Source: Rhodosalinus sediminis | GTDB taxonomy: Bacteria > Pseudomonadota > Alphaproteobacteria > Rhodobacterales > Rhodobacteraceae | Direction: 5' to 3' | DNA: 64,000 bases | Assembly: GCF_003385555.1 (NCBI RefSeq) | Contig: NZ_QOHR01000002.1 | Span: forward strand, 1-64,000 | Shown here: in pieces, positions 15,645 through 25,524 of the stretch | Layout of the letters: the number at the start of each line of letters is the position of its first letter | How positions within the stretch are numbered: the stretch's first letter is position 1 | Notes under the pieces: generated by a model | The model's database searches: none | Seen by the model: only the letters and a program-made list of their open reading frames with translations | Told to the model about the DNA's origin: nothing | Position numbers and translations under genes: made by a program

Positions 15645-16268
15645 TCAGTGGCCCGCGGGCGCGGGCTCGGCGGGCGGTTCGGCGGCGGCGTCGCCCGAGG
15701 GGGCCGCGGCGGGGTCGGCCGCGGGCGCAGCGCCGCCCGCGCGCTCCAGCGTGTCGGAGTCGCTGCGCATCAGGTTCTCGACGTCGAGGATGACGGTGAC
15801 GGGCTCGGTCTGCGCGTCGTCGTCGCGCCCGGCGCCGCGCGGTCGTCCGATGCCGCGCGTCACCGGCAGACCGCCGGTCGCGCGGCGCGTCTTCGGCGCG
15901 GGGTCGATGCAGTCCGGCGCGATCTCGCGCACGTCGCGCACCGCGTCGACGACGAGGCCGATCGGCGCCTCGCCCACCTCGAGCACGATGATGACGGTGC
16001 GCGTGTCGTAGTCGCGCGCCGGCAGGCCGAAGCGCAGGCGCACGTCCATCACCGGGATCACGTTGCCGCGCAGGTTGATGACCCCCTTGATGAAAGAGGG
16101 CACGTCGGGCACCGACATGATCTTCTGCAGGCCGACGATCTCGGTGACGTAGTCGATGCCGACGCCGTACTCCTCCTCTCCGACGAGGAAGATCAGGTAC
16201 ATGTCGCTGATCGCATGCGCCTCGGCGGCGCTCTGCGGGGCGTCGTCCACGGTCTGGGCCTGGGCCAT
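15645..16268 (-). CDS. cheW: CheW, receptor-kinase coupling protein
   Basis: 207 residues. One CheW-like SH3 fold: MYLIFLVGEEEYGVGIDYV, then SFIKGVINLRGNVIPVMDVRLRFG and PIGLVVDAVRDV. It links MCPs to CheA. The C-terminal part has an Arg/Gly-rich loop (RGIGRPRGAGRDDD) before the last strand and a 35-residue Ala/Pro tail, which makes it longer than a typical 160-aa CheW. The start at 16268 has AGGAGAGG. A longer upstream extension in this frame runs over cheR and is not coding. Confidence 0.95.
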   Translation of the reverse strand: MAQAQTVDDAPQSAAEAHAISDMYLIFLVGEEEYGVGIDYVTEIVGLQKIMSVPDVPSFIKGVINLRGNVIPVMDVRLRFGLPARDYDTRTVIIVLEVGEAPIGLVVDAVRDVREIAPDCIDPAPKTRRATGGLPVTRGIGRPRGAGRDDDAQTEPVTVILDVENLMRSDSDTLERAGGAAPAADPAAAPSGDAAAEPPAEPAPAGH

Positions 16269-16309
16269 CTGGGTCCTCTCCTTTGCCTGGCTGGGGTCGC
16301 GGGGCGCGG

Positions 16310-17119
16310 TCATTCCGGCCTCCGGTAGATGCCGGTGGCGACGGGCTCCCAGCGCGTGCCGAGGTCGCGCACGGACTCCGTCACGCTGGTCACGAGCCAG
16401 CCGCCGGGCTCGGCGACCTCGTGGAGCGCGTCGAGGATGAAGCGCTGCGTCTCGCGGTCGAAGTAGTAGAGAATGTTGCGGCAGAAGACGGCGTGGAACC
16501 GGTTGCGGAACGGATAGGGCACCGACTTCAGATTCATGCGCCGGAAGGTGCAGATGCGGCGCAGCGGCTCCGCGAGACGATGCTGCTGCATCCCGACCGG
16601 CTGGAAGTAGCGGGCTAGAAGCGCCTCGGGCACGGTCTGAAGGTGGTTCTGGCCGTAGACCGCGGCCTCGGCCTGCTTCACCACCGGGCCGGAGACGTCG
16701 GTGCCGAGGATGGCGAGCCGCGCCTGCGCCGCATCGAGCCCCATCGCCTCGGCGGCGATGATGCCGAGGGTGTAGGCCTCGTCGCCCGTCGAGCAGGCCG
16801 CGCTCCAGATCCGGATGCGCTCGTGGCGCATGAGATCGGGCAGCAGCGTCTCGCGGAACCGGTCGAGGACCTGAGGCTCGCGGAAGAAGCTGGTGTGATT
16901 GGTCGAGGCGGCGTCGGTCGCCGCGCGCTGCACGGCGATGTCCTCGTCCGCGAGGCGCCGGGCGAGCTCGGCGTAGTCGGCCAGCCCGCATTTGCGCAGC
17001 ACGCGGTCCATGCGCTGACCGAAAAGGTCGAACTTCCGGTCGGGGTAGAAGATCCCGCTCGTGGCGTTCAACCAGTCGCGCACCGCCACGAGCGCCTGGT
17101 CCCGGGAGGCCGCCGTCAT
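16310..17119 (-). CDS. cheR: CheR, MCP methyltransferase
   Basis: 269 residues, full length. It transfers methyl groups from S-adenosylmethionine to MCP glutamates. Seen: N-terminal helical domain, TNHTSFFRE, the SAM-binding run WSAACSTGDEAYTLG, then GTDVSG and FCRNILYYFD, all CheR signatures. The ATG overlaps the stop of the CheA-core gene (ATGA), so expression of kinase core and CheR is coupled. Confidence 0.96.
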   Translation of the reverse strand: MTAASRDQALVAVRDWLNATSGIFYPDRKFDLFGQRMDRVLRKCGLADYAELARRLADEDIAVQRAATDAASTNHTSFFREPQVLDRFRETLLPDLMRHERIRIWSAACSTGDEAYTLGIIAAEAMGLDAAQARLAILGTDVSGPVVKQAEAAVYGQNHLQTVPEALLARYFQPVGMQQHRLAEPLRRICTFRRMNLKSVPYPFRNRFHAVFCRNILYYFDRETQRFILDALHEVAEPGGWLVTSVTESVRDLGTRWEPVATGIYRRPE

Positions 17120-18333
17120 GCCGAGGCCTCCGCGCCCAGCCGCTCGGGGTCGAGGATCATGGCCACTTCGCCCGAGCCGAGAAGCGCGCAGCCCTGCACC
17201 CCGCGCACCTGCCCGAGCACCCCGTCGAGCGGTTTCATCACCACCTGCTGCTGACTGGTGATCTCGTCCATGGGCACGCCGGTGAGGCCCGCCTCGCTCT
17301 GGAGCACGACCATCACCTGGGGCGCGGGCGGCGCCCCGTCCGCCGGCGCGCGCTCCGCCTCGCGGAACAGCCGCTCGAGCCGCACGACCGGCACGAGGGC
17401 GTCGCGCACGTTGACCATTTCCACACCACCCTCCGAGGAGATGCGCGTGCAGTCGCCGGCGCCGGCGCGGAAGACCTCCGCGATGGTGTCGATCGGCACC
17501 GCGTAGAGGCGGGCGCCCTGGCGCATGATCATGCAGTCGAGGAAGGCGAGGCTGACCGGGATCGACAGGGTGACCGTGGTCCCCTGCCCCGGCGCGCTGT
17601 CGACGGTGATGCGCCCGCGCAGCTCGCGCATCACGCTGTTGAGCACGTCCATGCCGACGCCGCGGCCCGAAAGCTCGGTCACCGCCTCGGCGGTGGAAAA
17701 GCCCGGCGCGAAGATCAGCTTCCAGATCTCGGGGTCCGGCGGCGTTTCGTCGGGGCCGAGCAGGCCATTCTCCCGCGCGCGCGCCAGGATCTTCGCGCGG
17801 TCGAGCCCGCGCCCGTCGTCGCGGATCGTGATGCGCACGTCGCTGCCGATCTGGCGCGCGTCGAGCGCGATCACCCCGGTCTCGGGCTTGCCGGCCGCGG
17901 CGCGCTCCTCCGGCGGCTCCAGCCCGTGGTCGGCGGCGTTGCGCACGATGTGCACGAGCGGCTCGTAGAGCCGATCGGCGACCACCTTGTCGATCGCCGT
18001 GTCCTCCCCGGTCAGGCGCAGGTCGATCGTCTTGCCCACGCCACGCTCGATCTCGCGCACCACGCGGCGCAGCCGGCGGAACGTCTCGCCCACCTCGATG
18101 AGGCGCAATTCGAGCGAGGCGTCCTGCACGTCGCGCAGGGTCTTGTTGAGCCGGTTGACCGCGGTCTCGACGCCTTCGACCTGCTCGATCGCCGCGCCGG
18201 CGACGTGCAGCGTTTCGGATATGGCGAGCGAGAGCTCCGAGACGAGCGACATGACGCGCCCGACCTTCTCGGAGGACACGCGCAGCGTCGACGACCCCTG
18301 CCGCGCTCCGGACACCTGGGCGGCCTCAGTCAT
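17116..18333 (-). CDS. CheA4-like histidine kinase core (P3-P4-P5, no HPt)
   Basis: 405 residues, far shorter than a normal CheA because the P1/HPt and P2 domains are absent. Residues 15-80 are the P3 dimerisation helices. The P4 ATPase is intact: N box HIVRNAADHGLEPPEE, G1 DDGRGLD and G2 GRGVGMDVL. Residues about 260-400 are a P5 CheW-like domain. It therefore can bind ATP but has no His to phosphorylate itself, so it must phosphorylate another protein; the obvious substrate is His50 of the 1273-aa protein in the same operon. This is the CheA4/CheA3 arrangement known in R. sphaeroides. Confidence 0.95.
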   Translation of the reverse strand: MTEAAQVSGARQGSSTLRVSSEKVGRVMSLVSELSLAISETLHVAGAAIEQVEGVETAVNRLNKTLRDVQDASLELRLIEVGETFRRLRRVVREIERGVGKTIDLRLTGEDTAIDKVVADRLYEPLVHIVRNAADHGLEPPEERAAAGKPETGVIALDARQIGSDVRITIRDDGRGLDRAKILARARENGLLGPDETPPDPEIWKLIFAPGFSTAEAVTELSGRGVGMDVLNSVMRELRGRITVDSAPGQGTTVTLSIPVSLAFLDCMIMRQGARLYAVPIDTIAEVFRAGAGDCTRISSEGGVEMVNVRDALVPVVRLERLFREAERAPADGAPPAPQVMVVLQSEAGLTGVPMDEITSQQQVVMKPLDGVLGQVRGVQGCALLGSGEVAMILDPERLGAEASA

Positions 18334-18439
18334 GGCCGCCGCCCGCTGCGGCGCGGTCCCGTCGCGCGTTGACCCGTTTCAACATGATCGCTCCCGCTGC
18401 TGCCCGTCGTGAACGCACCGTCCGTCGCGCGGCGGCCGG

Positions 18440-18751
18440 TCAGGCCGCGCTCTCCTCGGCGCTGGCGTCGAAGTTGAGAATGCAGACCCCGTCGAAGGCG
18501 GAGGACTTGAAGAGAAAGGTCTTTTTCAGGCTCTCCACGAGATCGCCGTACTTCTTCTCGAAGGTCTTCAGCTCGTCGGGACCCGGGAAGAAGATGTTGA
18601 CGGAGATGTCGCCTTCCTTGCCGATCAGCACCGTCAGCCCGGCCAGATCGCACTCCGGGATCGCCTCGCCCAGCGTGTCGGTAAGGTAAGGGGCGGCGAC
18701 CTGGGCCGAGTCGAGGTCGGGAAACTTCAGGTGGTATGTCCTGGAAAGCAT
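18440..18751 (-). CDS. Conserved-looking 103-aa protein, first gene of the chemotaxis operon
   Basis: 103 residues, first gene after the candidate sigma-28 promoter and 106 bases before the CheA core. Compact alpha/beta composition (SRTYHLKFPDLDSAQVAAPYL, then SVNIFFPGPDELKTFEKKYG), with no signal peptide or membrane segment. Amino-acid use (Lys, Phe, Asp rich) differs from the Ala/Arg bias of non-coding frames, so it is a real gene. I do not recognise the family. The position suggests an accessory chemotaxis protein, for example one modifying CheA or array assembly. Confidence 0.8.
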   Translation of the reverse strand: MLSRTYHLKFPDLDSAQVAAPYLTDTLGEAIPECDLAGLTVLIGKEGDISVNIFFPGPDELKTFEKKYGDLVESLKKTFLFKSSAFDGVCILNFDASAEESAA

Positions 18752-18800
18752 GCTTGCCTGCCGCTCCGCTTTGTCATGTCGCACATGGTCATGGTCCTCT

Positions 18801-18827
18801 GAACGGCGGGAGCGGCGCGGATGTTTA
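18801..18827 (-). promoter_or_regulatory. Candidate sigma-28 promoter of the chemotaxis operon
   Basis: On the minus strand: TAAA (18827-18824), 16 bases, GCCGTTC (18807-18801). It resembles the flgM and fliD promoters, but the spacer is one base longer than ideal. It lies 49 bases before the first chemotaxis gene and shares this intergenic region with the divergent fleT sigma-54 promoter. Confidence 0.55.
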
Positions 18828-19021
18828 GGCCCGGCCGTGACGCCGGGCGACGCGACGGCCTGCCGACGCCGGATGCGTCGGCGCAGCGTCGCCGCCGCGC
18901 CGCGCGGGCGCCGGGGCGCGGGCGGCGCGGTCCGGGACATCCGGCGCGGCGGAGGTATTTTCCCCGGCTTTCCAAGGCTCTGCCTGGATCGGCGCGGCCT
19001 TGCGCCGGCGTGCGCACGGGC

Positions 19022-19037
19022 TGGCACGCTTCCTGCT
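19022..19037 (+). promoter_or_regulatory. Sigma-54 promoter of fleT-fliEFGHIJ
   Basis: TGGCACGCTTCCTGCT matches the -24/-12 elements found before the other flagellar operons, with C in place of the first T of TTGC. It is 38 bases before the GTG of the activator gene. Confidence 0.8.
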
Positions 19038-19074
19038 TCTCCTGTCGTGCGACCGACAAGCGGGAGACGACAGC

Positions 19075-20253
<1,179 letters not shown>

Positions 20254-20264
20254 GGGAGGGCGCA

Positions 20265-20588
20265 ATGACCGTATCCGACCCGACGACGGGCGCCGCCCTC
20301 TCGCTCGACGCGCTGCGCGCGCCGTCCGCCGCGGAGCGTGCCCCCCGCCCGCAGGAGGGCGCGGCGGAGGTGAGCTTCGCCGACCGGCTCGGGCAGGCGA
20401 TCGAGCATGTCGCCGCTGCGCAGCGCAAGGGAAGCGCGGCGGCGACCGATTACGAGCTCGGGCGCACCGACGACATCGCGGCGGTGATGATCGACAAGCA
20501 GGTCGCCTCGCTCAACTTCCAGCTGACGATGGAAGTCCGCAACAAGGCGCTCAAGGCCTACAAGGACATCATGAACATGCCGGTCTGA
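20265..20588 (+). CDS. fliE: FliE, MS-ring/rod junction protein
   Basis: 107 residues. FliE joins the MS ring to the rod and is the first exported substrate. The family pattern is present: SFADRLGQAIEHVAAAQ, then DDIAAVMIDKQVASLNFQL and VRNKALKAYKDIMNMPV at the C-terminus. GAGGGAGG lies before the ATG, which is 11 bases after the fleT stop. Confidence 0.95.
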   Translation: MTVSDPTTGAALSLDALRAPSAAERAPRPQEGAAEVSFADRLGQAIEHVAAAQRKGSAAATDYELGRTDDIAAVMIDKQVASLNFQLTMEVRNKALKAYKDIMNMPV

Positions 20589-20634
20589 CGCGCCACGCGT
20601 CGGACCGGACGGAGCAACGATCGGGGCGGTGCCG

Positions 20635-22386
20635 ATGACCGACACTTCGACGCCCGCGCGGCGCGGGGCCGGCGCGATGGCGGCGCGCGGCGGCGGGCTG
20701 CTGGCGCAACTGCGCGCGCTCGGGCGCCAGCCTGCGCTGCGCCGCGCGCTGCCGACCGTGGCGCTTGTATTCGCCGCGGCCGCCGGGATCGGGCTCTACC
20801 TGCTGGCCTCGCAGCCGGCGGAGCGGGCGCTGGCCCCGAACCTGCCCGAGGCGCAGAAGAGCCGCGCGCTGGACCTGCTCGGGACCGCGGGCATCCGGGC
20901 GACCCTCGATCCCGCGACGGGCGCGCTCATGGTGCCGGCGGACGCCTACCACCGGGCGCGCATGGCGCTCGCCGCCGACGGCCTCGCCGGGGGCGCGGCG
21001 CCCGCGCAGGACGGCGCGCTCGCCGACATGCCGATGGGCGCCAGCCGCTCGGTCGAGAACGCCCGCCTGCGGGAGGTCAAGGAGCGCAGCCTCGCCCGCT
21101 CCATCGAGGAGATCCGGGCGGTGCGCCGCGCGCGGGTGCATCTCGCGCTGCCCGAGCGCACCGCCTTCATCCGCGATCAGGAACCACCGCGCGGGTCGGT
21201 CTTCGTCGACATCGCGCCGGGACACGCGCTCGGCGAGGCGCAGGTGCAGGCCGTCGCCAACCTGGTGAGCGGCTCGGTCACCGGGATGACGCCGCAGCAG
21301 GTCTCGGTCGTCGATCAGACGGGGCGCCTGCTCTCGACGCCGGGCGGCGACGCCGCGGCGCTGCGCACCGACCGGCAGACCCGGCACGTCATGACGCTCG
21401 AGGAGGTCTACCGCAACCGCATCCGCGAGTTGCTGACGCCGATCGTCGGGCACGACAACGCCGCCGTGTCGGTCACGCTCGACATGGATTTCACGCGCTC
21501 CGAAATCCGGCGGGAGGCCTTCGATCCCGACAGCGCCGTTCTGCGCAGCGAAGAGCGCTCCGTCGAACGCAGCGACGAACCCCGCGCCGGCGGCATCCCC
21601 GGCGCGATCGCCAACACCCCGCCACCGGCGCCCGATCTCGAGCAGGCCGGCGACGACGCCGAGGGCGGGAACGGCGACCAGGCGGAGGGCGACGCCGGCG
21701 AGGCGCCGGGCGCCGCCCCCCCGCGCACGACGCGCAGGTCGGAGGGCTACACGCGCAACTACGAGATCGGCCGCGAGGTCGAGACGATCCAGCCGCAGAT
21801 CGGCACGATCCGGGCGGTCAACGCGGCCGTCGTTCTCAACCCGCCGCAGGGCGGGCCCGGCGCCGAGGGCGGCTTCGCCCCCGAAACGCTCGAAGAGGTC
21901 CGCAGCCTCGTCGAGACCGCGGTCGGCTACGACGCGGAGCGGGGCGACCGGGTCACCGTGACCACGCAGGCGTTCCGAACCGCCCTTCCGGCCGACACGG
22001 CGGCGGTGCCCTGGTATCGCACCGACTGGGCCGCGGCCCTCGCCCGGGGGCTCGGGCAACTCGCCGCGCTCGCGGTCGTCGTGCTGGGCATCGTGCGGCC
22101 GCTCCTGTCGCGGCTCCTGCCCCCGGCGCCGTCGGAATCGCTCTCCAGCCCGGCGCTCGCCGGCGCCCCGGGCGGCACGCGCGGCGCGGTCGAGGTGGCC
22201 GCCGGCGAGTCGCTCGGCGAGGTGCGCCGCCGCGTCGGCCAGCCGCTCGACCGCGACGATTTCGACGGCGCGATCAGCTACGAGGAGAAGGTCGCCCTCG
22301 CCCGCGAACTCGCGACCTCCGACAGCGACCGCATCGCCGCGGCCTTCCGCACGATGATCGCCTCCGACCGGGACATGGTGCGCTGA
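20635..22386 (+). CDS. fliF: FliF, MS-ring protein
   Basis: 583 residues from ATG 20635; a GTG two codons earlier is possible. TM1 is TVALVFAAAAGIGLYLLA. The periplasmic ring-building motif begins with ALDLLGTAGI, MGASRSVENARLREVKE and VHLALPERTAFI. An acidic, Gly/Glu-rich insertion (about 325-380) precedes the second ring-building part, and TM2 is LAALAVVVLGIVRPLL. The C-terminal tail (YEEKVALARELATSDSDRIA) is the FliG-binding segment. It overlaps fliG by one base (TGATG). Confidence 0.95.
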   Translation: MTDTSTPARRGAGAMAARGGGLLAQLRALGRQPALRRALPTVALVFAAAAGIGLYLLASQPAERALAPNLPEAQKSRALDLLGTAGIRATLDPATGALMVPADAYHRARMALAADGLAGGAAPAQDGALADMPMGASRSVENARLREVKERSLARSIEEIRAVRRARVHLALPERTAFIRDQEPPRGSVFVDIAPGHALGEAQVQAVANLVSGSVTGMTPQQVSVVDQTGRLLSTPGGDAAALRTDRQTRHVMTLEEVYRNRIRELLTPIVGHDNAAVSVTLDMDFTRSEIRREAFDPDSAVLRSEERSVERSDEPRAGGIPGAIANTPPPAPDLEQAGDDAEGGNGDQAEGDAGEAPGAAPPRTTRRSEGYTRNYEIGREVETIQPQIGTIRAVNAAVVLNPPQGGPGAEGGFAPETLEEVRSLVETAVGYDAERGDRVTVTTQAFRTALPADTAAVPWYRTDWAAALARGLGQLAALAVVVLGIVRPLLSRLLPPAPSESLSSPALAGAPGGTRGAVEVAAGESLGEVRRRVGQPLDRDDFDGAISYEEKVALARELATSDSDRIAAAFRTMIASDRDMVR

Positions 22387-23441
22387 TGGACGCGTCGCGG
22401 ACCTGGAGCTCGGCGGCCGTCCAGCGCCCCGGAAGCCTGCCCTTCGAGCGCCTGACGGGGCCGCAGAAGGTGGCGATCCTGATGGTGCTCTTCGGCGAGG
22501 ACGAGGCGGCGGCGCTGCTGCGCCTGCTGCCGCCGCGCGAGGTGCAGGAGCTCGGCGCCGCGATGGTCGATCTCTCCGGCGTGGATCACGACACCGTCGA
22601 GAAGGTGCTCGACGAGTTCCTCGACCACATCCGTCAGCAGACCGACGTGGGCATCGGCACCGATGCCTACACCCACAACGTGGTCACCAAGGCGCTCGGC
22701 GCGGATCGGGCGCAGTCGGTCCTCAGCCGCATCACCGCGCAGGACGCGCAGCGCCCGATCGAGCTTCTCGACTGGATGGACCCGGCCACGGTCGTCCGCC
22801 TGATCGAGGACGAGCACCCCCAGATCGTCGCCCTCGTGATCGCCGCGCTGGAGCCCGACCTCGCCGCGAAGGTGCTCAACGGCCTGCCGGAGGATCAGCA
22901 GTCCGACATCGTCAGGCGCATCTCCGAGCTGCGCGACATCCAGCCCGCCGCGCTGGAGGAGCTCGAGCGCGTCCTGCACACCAAGCTCAAGGCCAACACC
23001 ACGCTGCGCGCCTCGCAGATCGGCGGCATCAAGTCGGCCGCCCGGATCATCAACTACGCCAAGCAGGACGACGAACAGCGCATCCTGCGCAGCATCCGCA
23101 AGGACGACCGGGATCTCGTCCGCGAGATCGAGGAGAACATGTTCGTCTTCGAGAACCTCGTGAAATCGGACGACCGCGCGCTGCAGACCCTCCTGCGCGA
23201 GGTGCCCGACGAACGGCTGGTCCTCGCGCTGAAGGGCGCGGACGAGGCGGTGGTCGAGCGGCTCCTGTCCTGCGTCTCCGCCCGCGCGGCCGCCGGCGTC
23301 CGCGAGGACATGGAGGCCATGGGCCCCGTCCGCCTCAGCGAGGTGCAGACCGCGCAGCGCGAGATCACCGCGCGCGCCCGGAAGCTCGCCGACGAGGGCA
23401 GGATCGTGCTCGCCGGCCGCGGCGGGGACGAGCTCGTATGA
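22386..23441 (+). CDS. fliG: FliG, C-ring motor switch protein
   Basis: 351 residues. Three FliG domains in order: an N-terminal FliF-binding region (LTGPQKVAILMVLFGEDEAA), a middle domain with IEDEHPQIVALVIAALEPD, and a C-terminal torque domain (IEENMFVFENLVKSDDRALQ, then LALKGADEAVVERLLSCVS), whose charged residues face MotA. It starts in the fliF stop (TGATG) and overlaps fliH by 4 bases. Confidence 0.97.
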   Translation: MDASRTWSSAAVQRPGSLPFERLTGPQKVAILMVLFGEDEAAALLRLLPPREVQELGAAMVDLSGVDHDTVEKVLDEFLDHIRQQTDVGIGTDAYTHNVVTKALGADRAQSVLSRITAQDAQRPIELLDWMDPATVVRLIEDEHPQIVALVIAALEPDLAAKVLNGLPEDQQSDIVRRISELRDIQPAALEELERVLHTKLKANTTLRASQIGGIKSAARIINYAKQDDEQRILRSIRKDDRDLVREIEENMFVFENLVKSDDRALQTLLREVPDERLVLALKGADEAVVERLLSCVSARAAAGVREDMEAMGPVRLSEVQTAQREITARARKLADEGRIVLAGRGGDELV

Positions 23442-24196
23442 CCGCCTCCGACACCCCGCGGGCGCTCAGCCACGACGAGATCATCGAGCGGCTCCGCCAC
23501 CGGCGCGCGGCCGGCTTCGACGCGGAGGGCGCGGGCGCCGCCCCGACCGGCGCGCGGGCGGCCGCCTTCGTCCCGCAGGACGCCCCGCCGCCGCCGGAGC
23601 CCGAGGCCGCGCCCGACCCCGGGCACGCCCCGCCGCCGCCCGAGACCTCCGAAGCGCCCGCCGGCCCCGAGCCGGCGATCACCGCGGCCGATCTGGAGCG
23701 GGCGCGGGACGAGGGCCGCGCCGAGGGCCGCGAGGAGGCCCGCGCGGAGGCCTTCGCGGAGGGCCGCGCCGCCGGGCACGCCGAGGGCCGCGCCGAGGCC
23801 GAGGCGGAACTCGCCGAGCTGCGCGCCGTCCTGACGACCGCGCTGGAGCGCCTCGAGCGGCCGGAGCCGGCGGTGCTGCAGGGCCTGCGCGAGGAGATGG
23901 TCGACGCCGTCCTGCGGATCGCGAGCGCCCGCGCCGGCAGCCGGATCGAGGAGATGCCCAACGCCTTCCTCGCCCGCATCGACGCGCTCGCCGCGCAGAT
24001 GTCCGACGCCGCCGGCCGGCTCACGCTCCGGCTCAACCCCGAGGATCACGCGGCGGTCCTGGCCTGTCTGGAGGACGCGCCGGAGGCGGCGCGCGCCCGG
24101 TTCGAGCCGGACCCGGCGCTCGCCCGCGGCGACGTGGCGCTCGAGGCGCCCGGCGTCGCGCTCGACGATCGCCTCGACCTGGCGCGCGAGCCATGA
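23438..24196 (+). CDS. fliH: FliH, export ATPase regulator
   Basis: 252 residues. A Pro-rich N-terminal part is followed by glycine-spaced repeats (DEGRAEGREEARAEAFAEGR and GHAEGRAEAEAE), the GxxxG-type helix characteristic of FliH, and then a globular C-terminal domain (LRLNPEDHAAVLACL). FliH dimers hold FliI and dock it at the export gate. Overlaps of 4 bases with fliG and fliI show tight coupling. Confidence 0.92.
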   Translation: MTASDTPRALSHDEIIERLRHRRAAGFDAEGAGAAPTGARAAAFVPQDAPPPPEPEAAPDPGHAPPPPETSEAPAGPEPAITAADLERARDEGRAEGREEARAEAFAEGRAAGHAEGRAEAEAELAELRAVLTTALERLERPEPAVLQGLREEMVDAVLRIASARAGSRIEEMPNAFLARIDALAAQMSDAAGRLTLRLNPEDHAAVLACLEDAPEAARARFEPDPALARGDVALEAPGVALDDRLDLAREP

Positions 24197-25524
24197 ACGC
24201 GGTTCTCGACGATCTCGGGCGCACGCTCGCCGCCCTCGCGCCGCCGGCGCCGCGCGCCGAGGGCCGGGTCGCGCAATACGACGGCCTCGTCGCCGAGACC
24301 TCCGGCTTTCCCGTCAGCCCGGGCGCCGTGTGCGAGATCGACGTCGACGGCGACAGCCCCGCGCGCGCCGCGGTCATGCGCTTCGCGCGCGGCGCCAACC
24401 ACCTCCTCCTCGAAGAGCCGGGCGCCGCGATCCGGCCGGGCGCGCCGGTGCGCGTCGTCTCGCAGGGGGTGGAGGCCGCGGTCGGCGACGCGCTGCTCGG
24501 CCGGGTCGTCGACGCCGACGGGCGCCCCCTAGACGGCCAAGCGCCGGTCGCGACCGCCGGCCTCTGGCCGATGAAGGGCCGGCCGCGCAACCCGCTGGGC
24601 CAGCACCCGGTCGACCGCCCGCTCGACGTGGGCGTGCGCGCGATCAACGCGGCGCTCACCGTCGGCCGCGGCCAGCGCCTCGGTATCATCGCCGGGTCGG
24701 GCGTGGGAAAATCGGTGCTCATCGAGATGATGGCGCACAACACCGATGCCGACGTCGTCGTCGTCGGCCTGATCGGGGAGCGCGCGCGCGAGGTCGGCGC
24801 CTTCACCCGCGCGATCATGCGCAACGGGACCGCCGGGCGCTGCACCGTCGTCGCCACGCCCGCCGACCGCTCGCCGCTGCAGCGGCTGCGCGCCGCGGAC
24901 CGGGCCTGCGCCATCGCGGAGTCGTTCCGCGCCCGGGGCCGGCACGTGCTGCTGATCCTCGACTCGCTCACGCGCGTGGCGCACGCGCGGCGCGAGGTCG
25001 GCCTCGCGCTCGGGGAGCCGCCCACCGCCAAGGGGTATCCGGCCTCCGCGCTGTCGGCGATCCCGGCGCTGATCGAACGCGCCGGTCCGGGCGGTCCGGG
25101 CGAGGGCTCGGTCACCGCCTTCTTCACGATCCTCGCCGATGGCGACGACCCGGACGATCCCGTGGTCGATACCGCCCGCGCGATCCTCGACGGGCACCTC
25201 GTGCTCTCGCGCGCGCTCGCGCAGACGGGCCACTTCCCGGCGATCGACCTGCCCGCCTCGGTCAGCCGCGTGATGAACGACCTCGTCGACGACGCCCACC
25301 GCGCCGCCGCGCAGCGGCTGCGCCGGCGCGTCGCGGTCTACATGGAGAACCGCGATCTGCTGCTCATGGGCGGCCACACGCCCGGGCAGGACGCCGAGCT
25401 CGACGCCGCCGTGCGCCTCTGGCCCGAGATCCGCGCCTTCCTGACGCAGGACATGACGCAGCCCGCGCGCTTCGAGGAGAGCGTCGCGGCGCTGACCCGG
25501 CTGATGGCGGAGGAGCCGGGGTGA
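24193..25524 (+). CDS. fliI: FliI, flagellar export ATPase
   Basis: 443 residues, normal length. FliI is the F1-beta-like hexameric ATPase that unfolds export substrates. Walker A is AGSGVGKS (167-174); VVVGLIGERAREV and the Walker B strand HVLLILDSLTRVAHA follow, and LLMGGHTPGQDAELD is the typical C-terminal part. It overlaps fliH and fliJ by a few bases. Confidence 0.97.
   Translation: MNAVLDDLGRTLAALAPPAPRAEGRVAQYDGLVAETSGFPVSPGAVCEIDVDGDSPARAAVMRFARGANHLLLEEPGAAIRPGAPVRVVSQGVEAAVGDALLGRVVDADGRPLDGQAPVATAGLWPMKGRPRNPLGQHPVDRPLDVGVRAINAALTVGRGQRLGIIAGSGVGKSVLIEMMAHNTDADVVVVGLIGERAREVGAFTRAIMRNGTAGRCTVVATPADRSPLQRLRAADRACAIAESFRARGRHVLLILDSLTRVAHARREVGLALGEPPTAKGYPASALSAIPALIERAGPGGPGEGSVTAFFTILADGDDPDDPVVDTARAILDGHLVLSRALAQTGHFPAIDLPASVSRVMNDLVDDAHRAAAQRLRRRVAVYMENRDLLLMGGHTPGQDAELDAAVRLWPEIRAFLTQDMTQPARFEESVAALTRLMAEEPG

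Noticed and set aside
8596-16011. A 2471-codon open frame on the plus strand opposite the chemotaxis operon
   Set aside because: It is antisense to cheB, the CheA-like gene, cheY, the MCP and cheW, all with clear homology. In DNA this GC-rich, stop codons are rare in the complementary frame, and the predicted product is Arg/His/Gly/Leu repeats without motifs.
24330-25520. Upstream extension of fliJ through fliI in another frame
   Set aside because: The in-frame part before the GTG at 25521 is Arg/Pro-rich antimotif sequence overlapping FliI. The GTGA overlap is the natural start.
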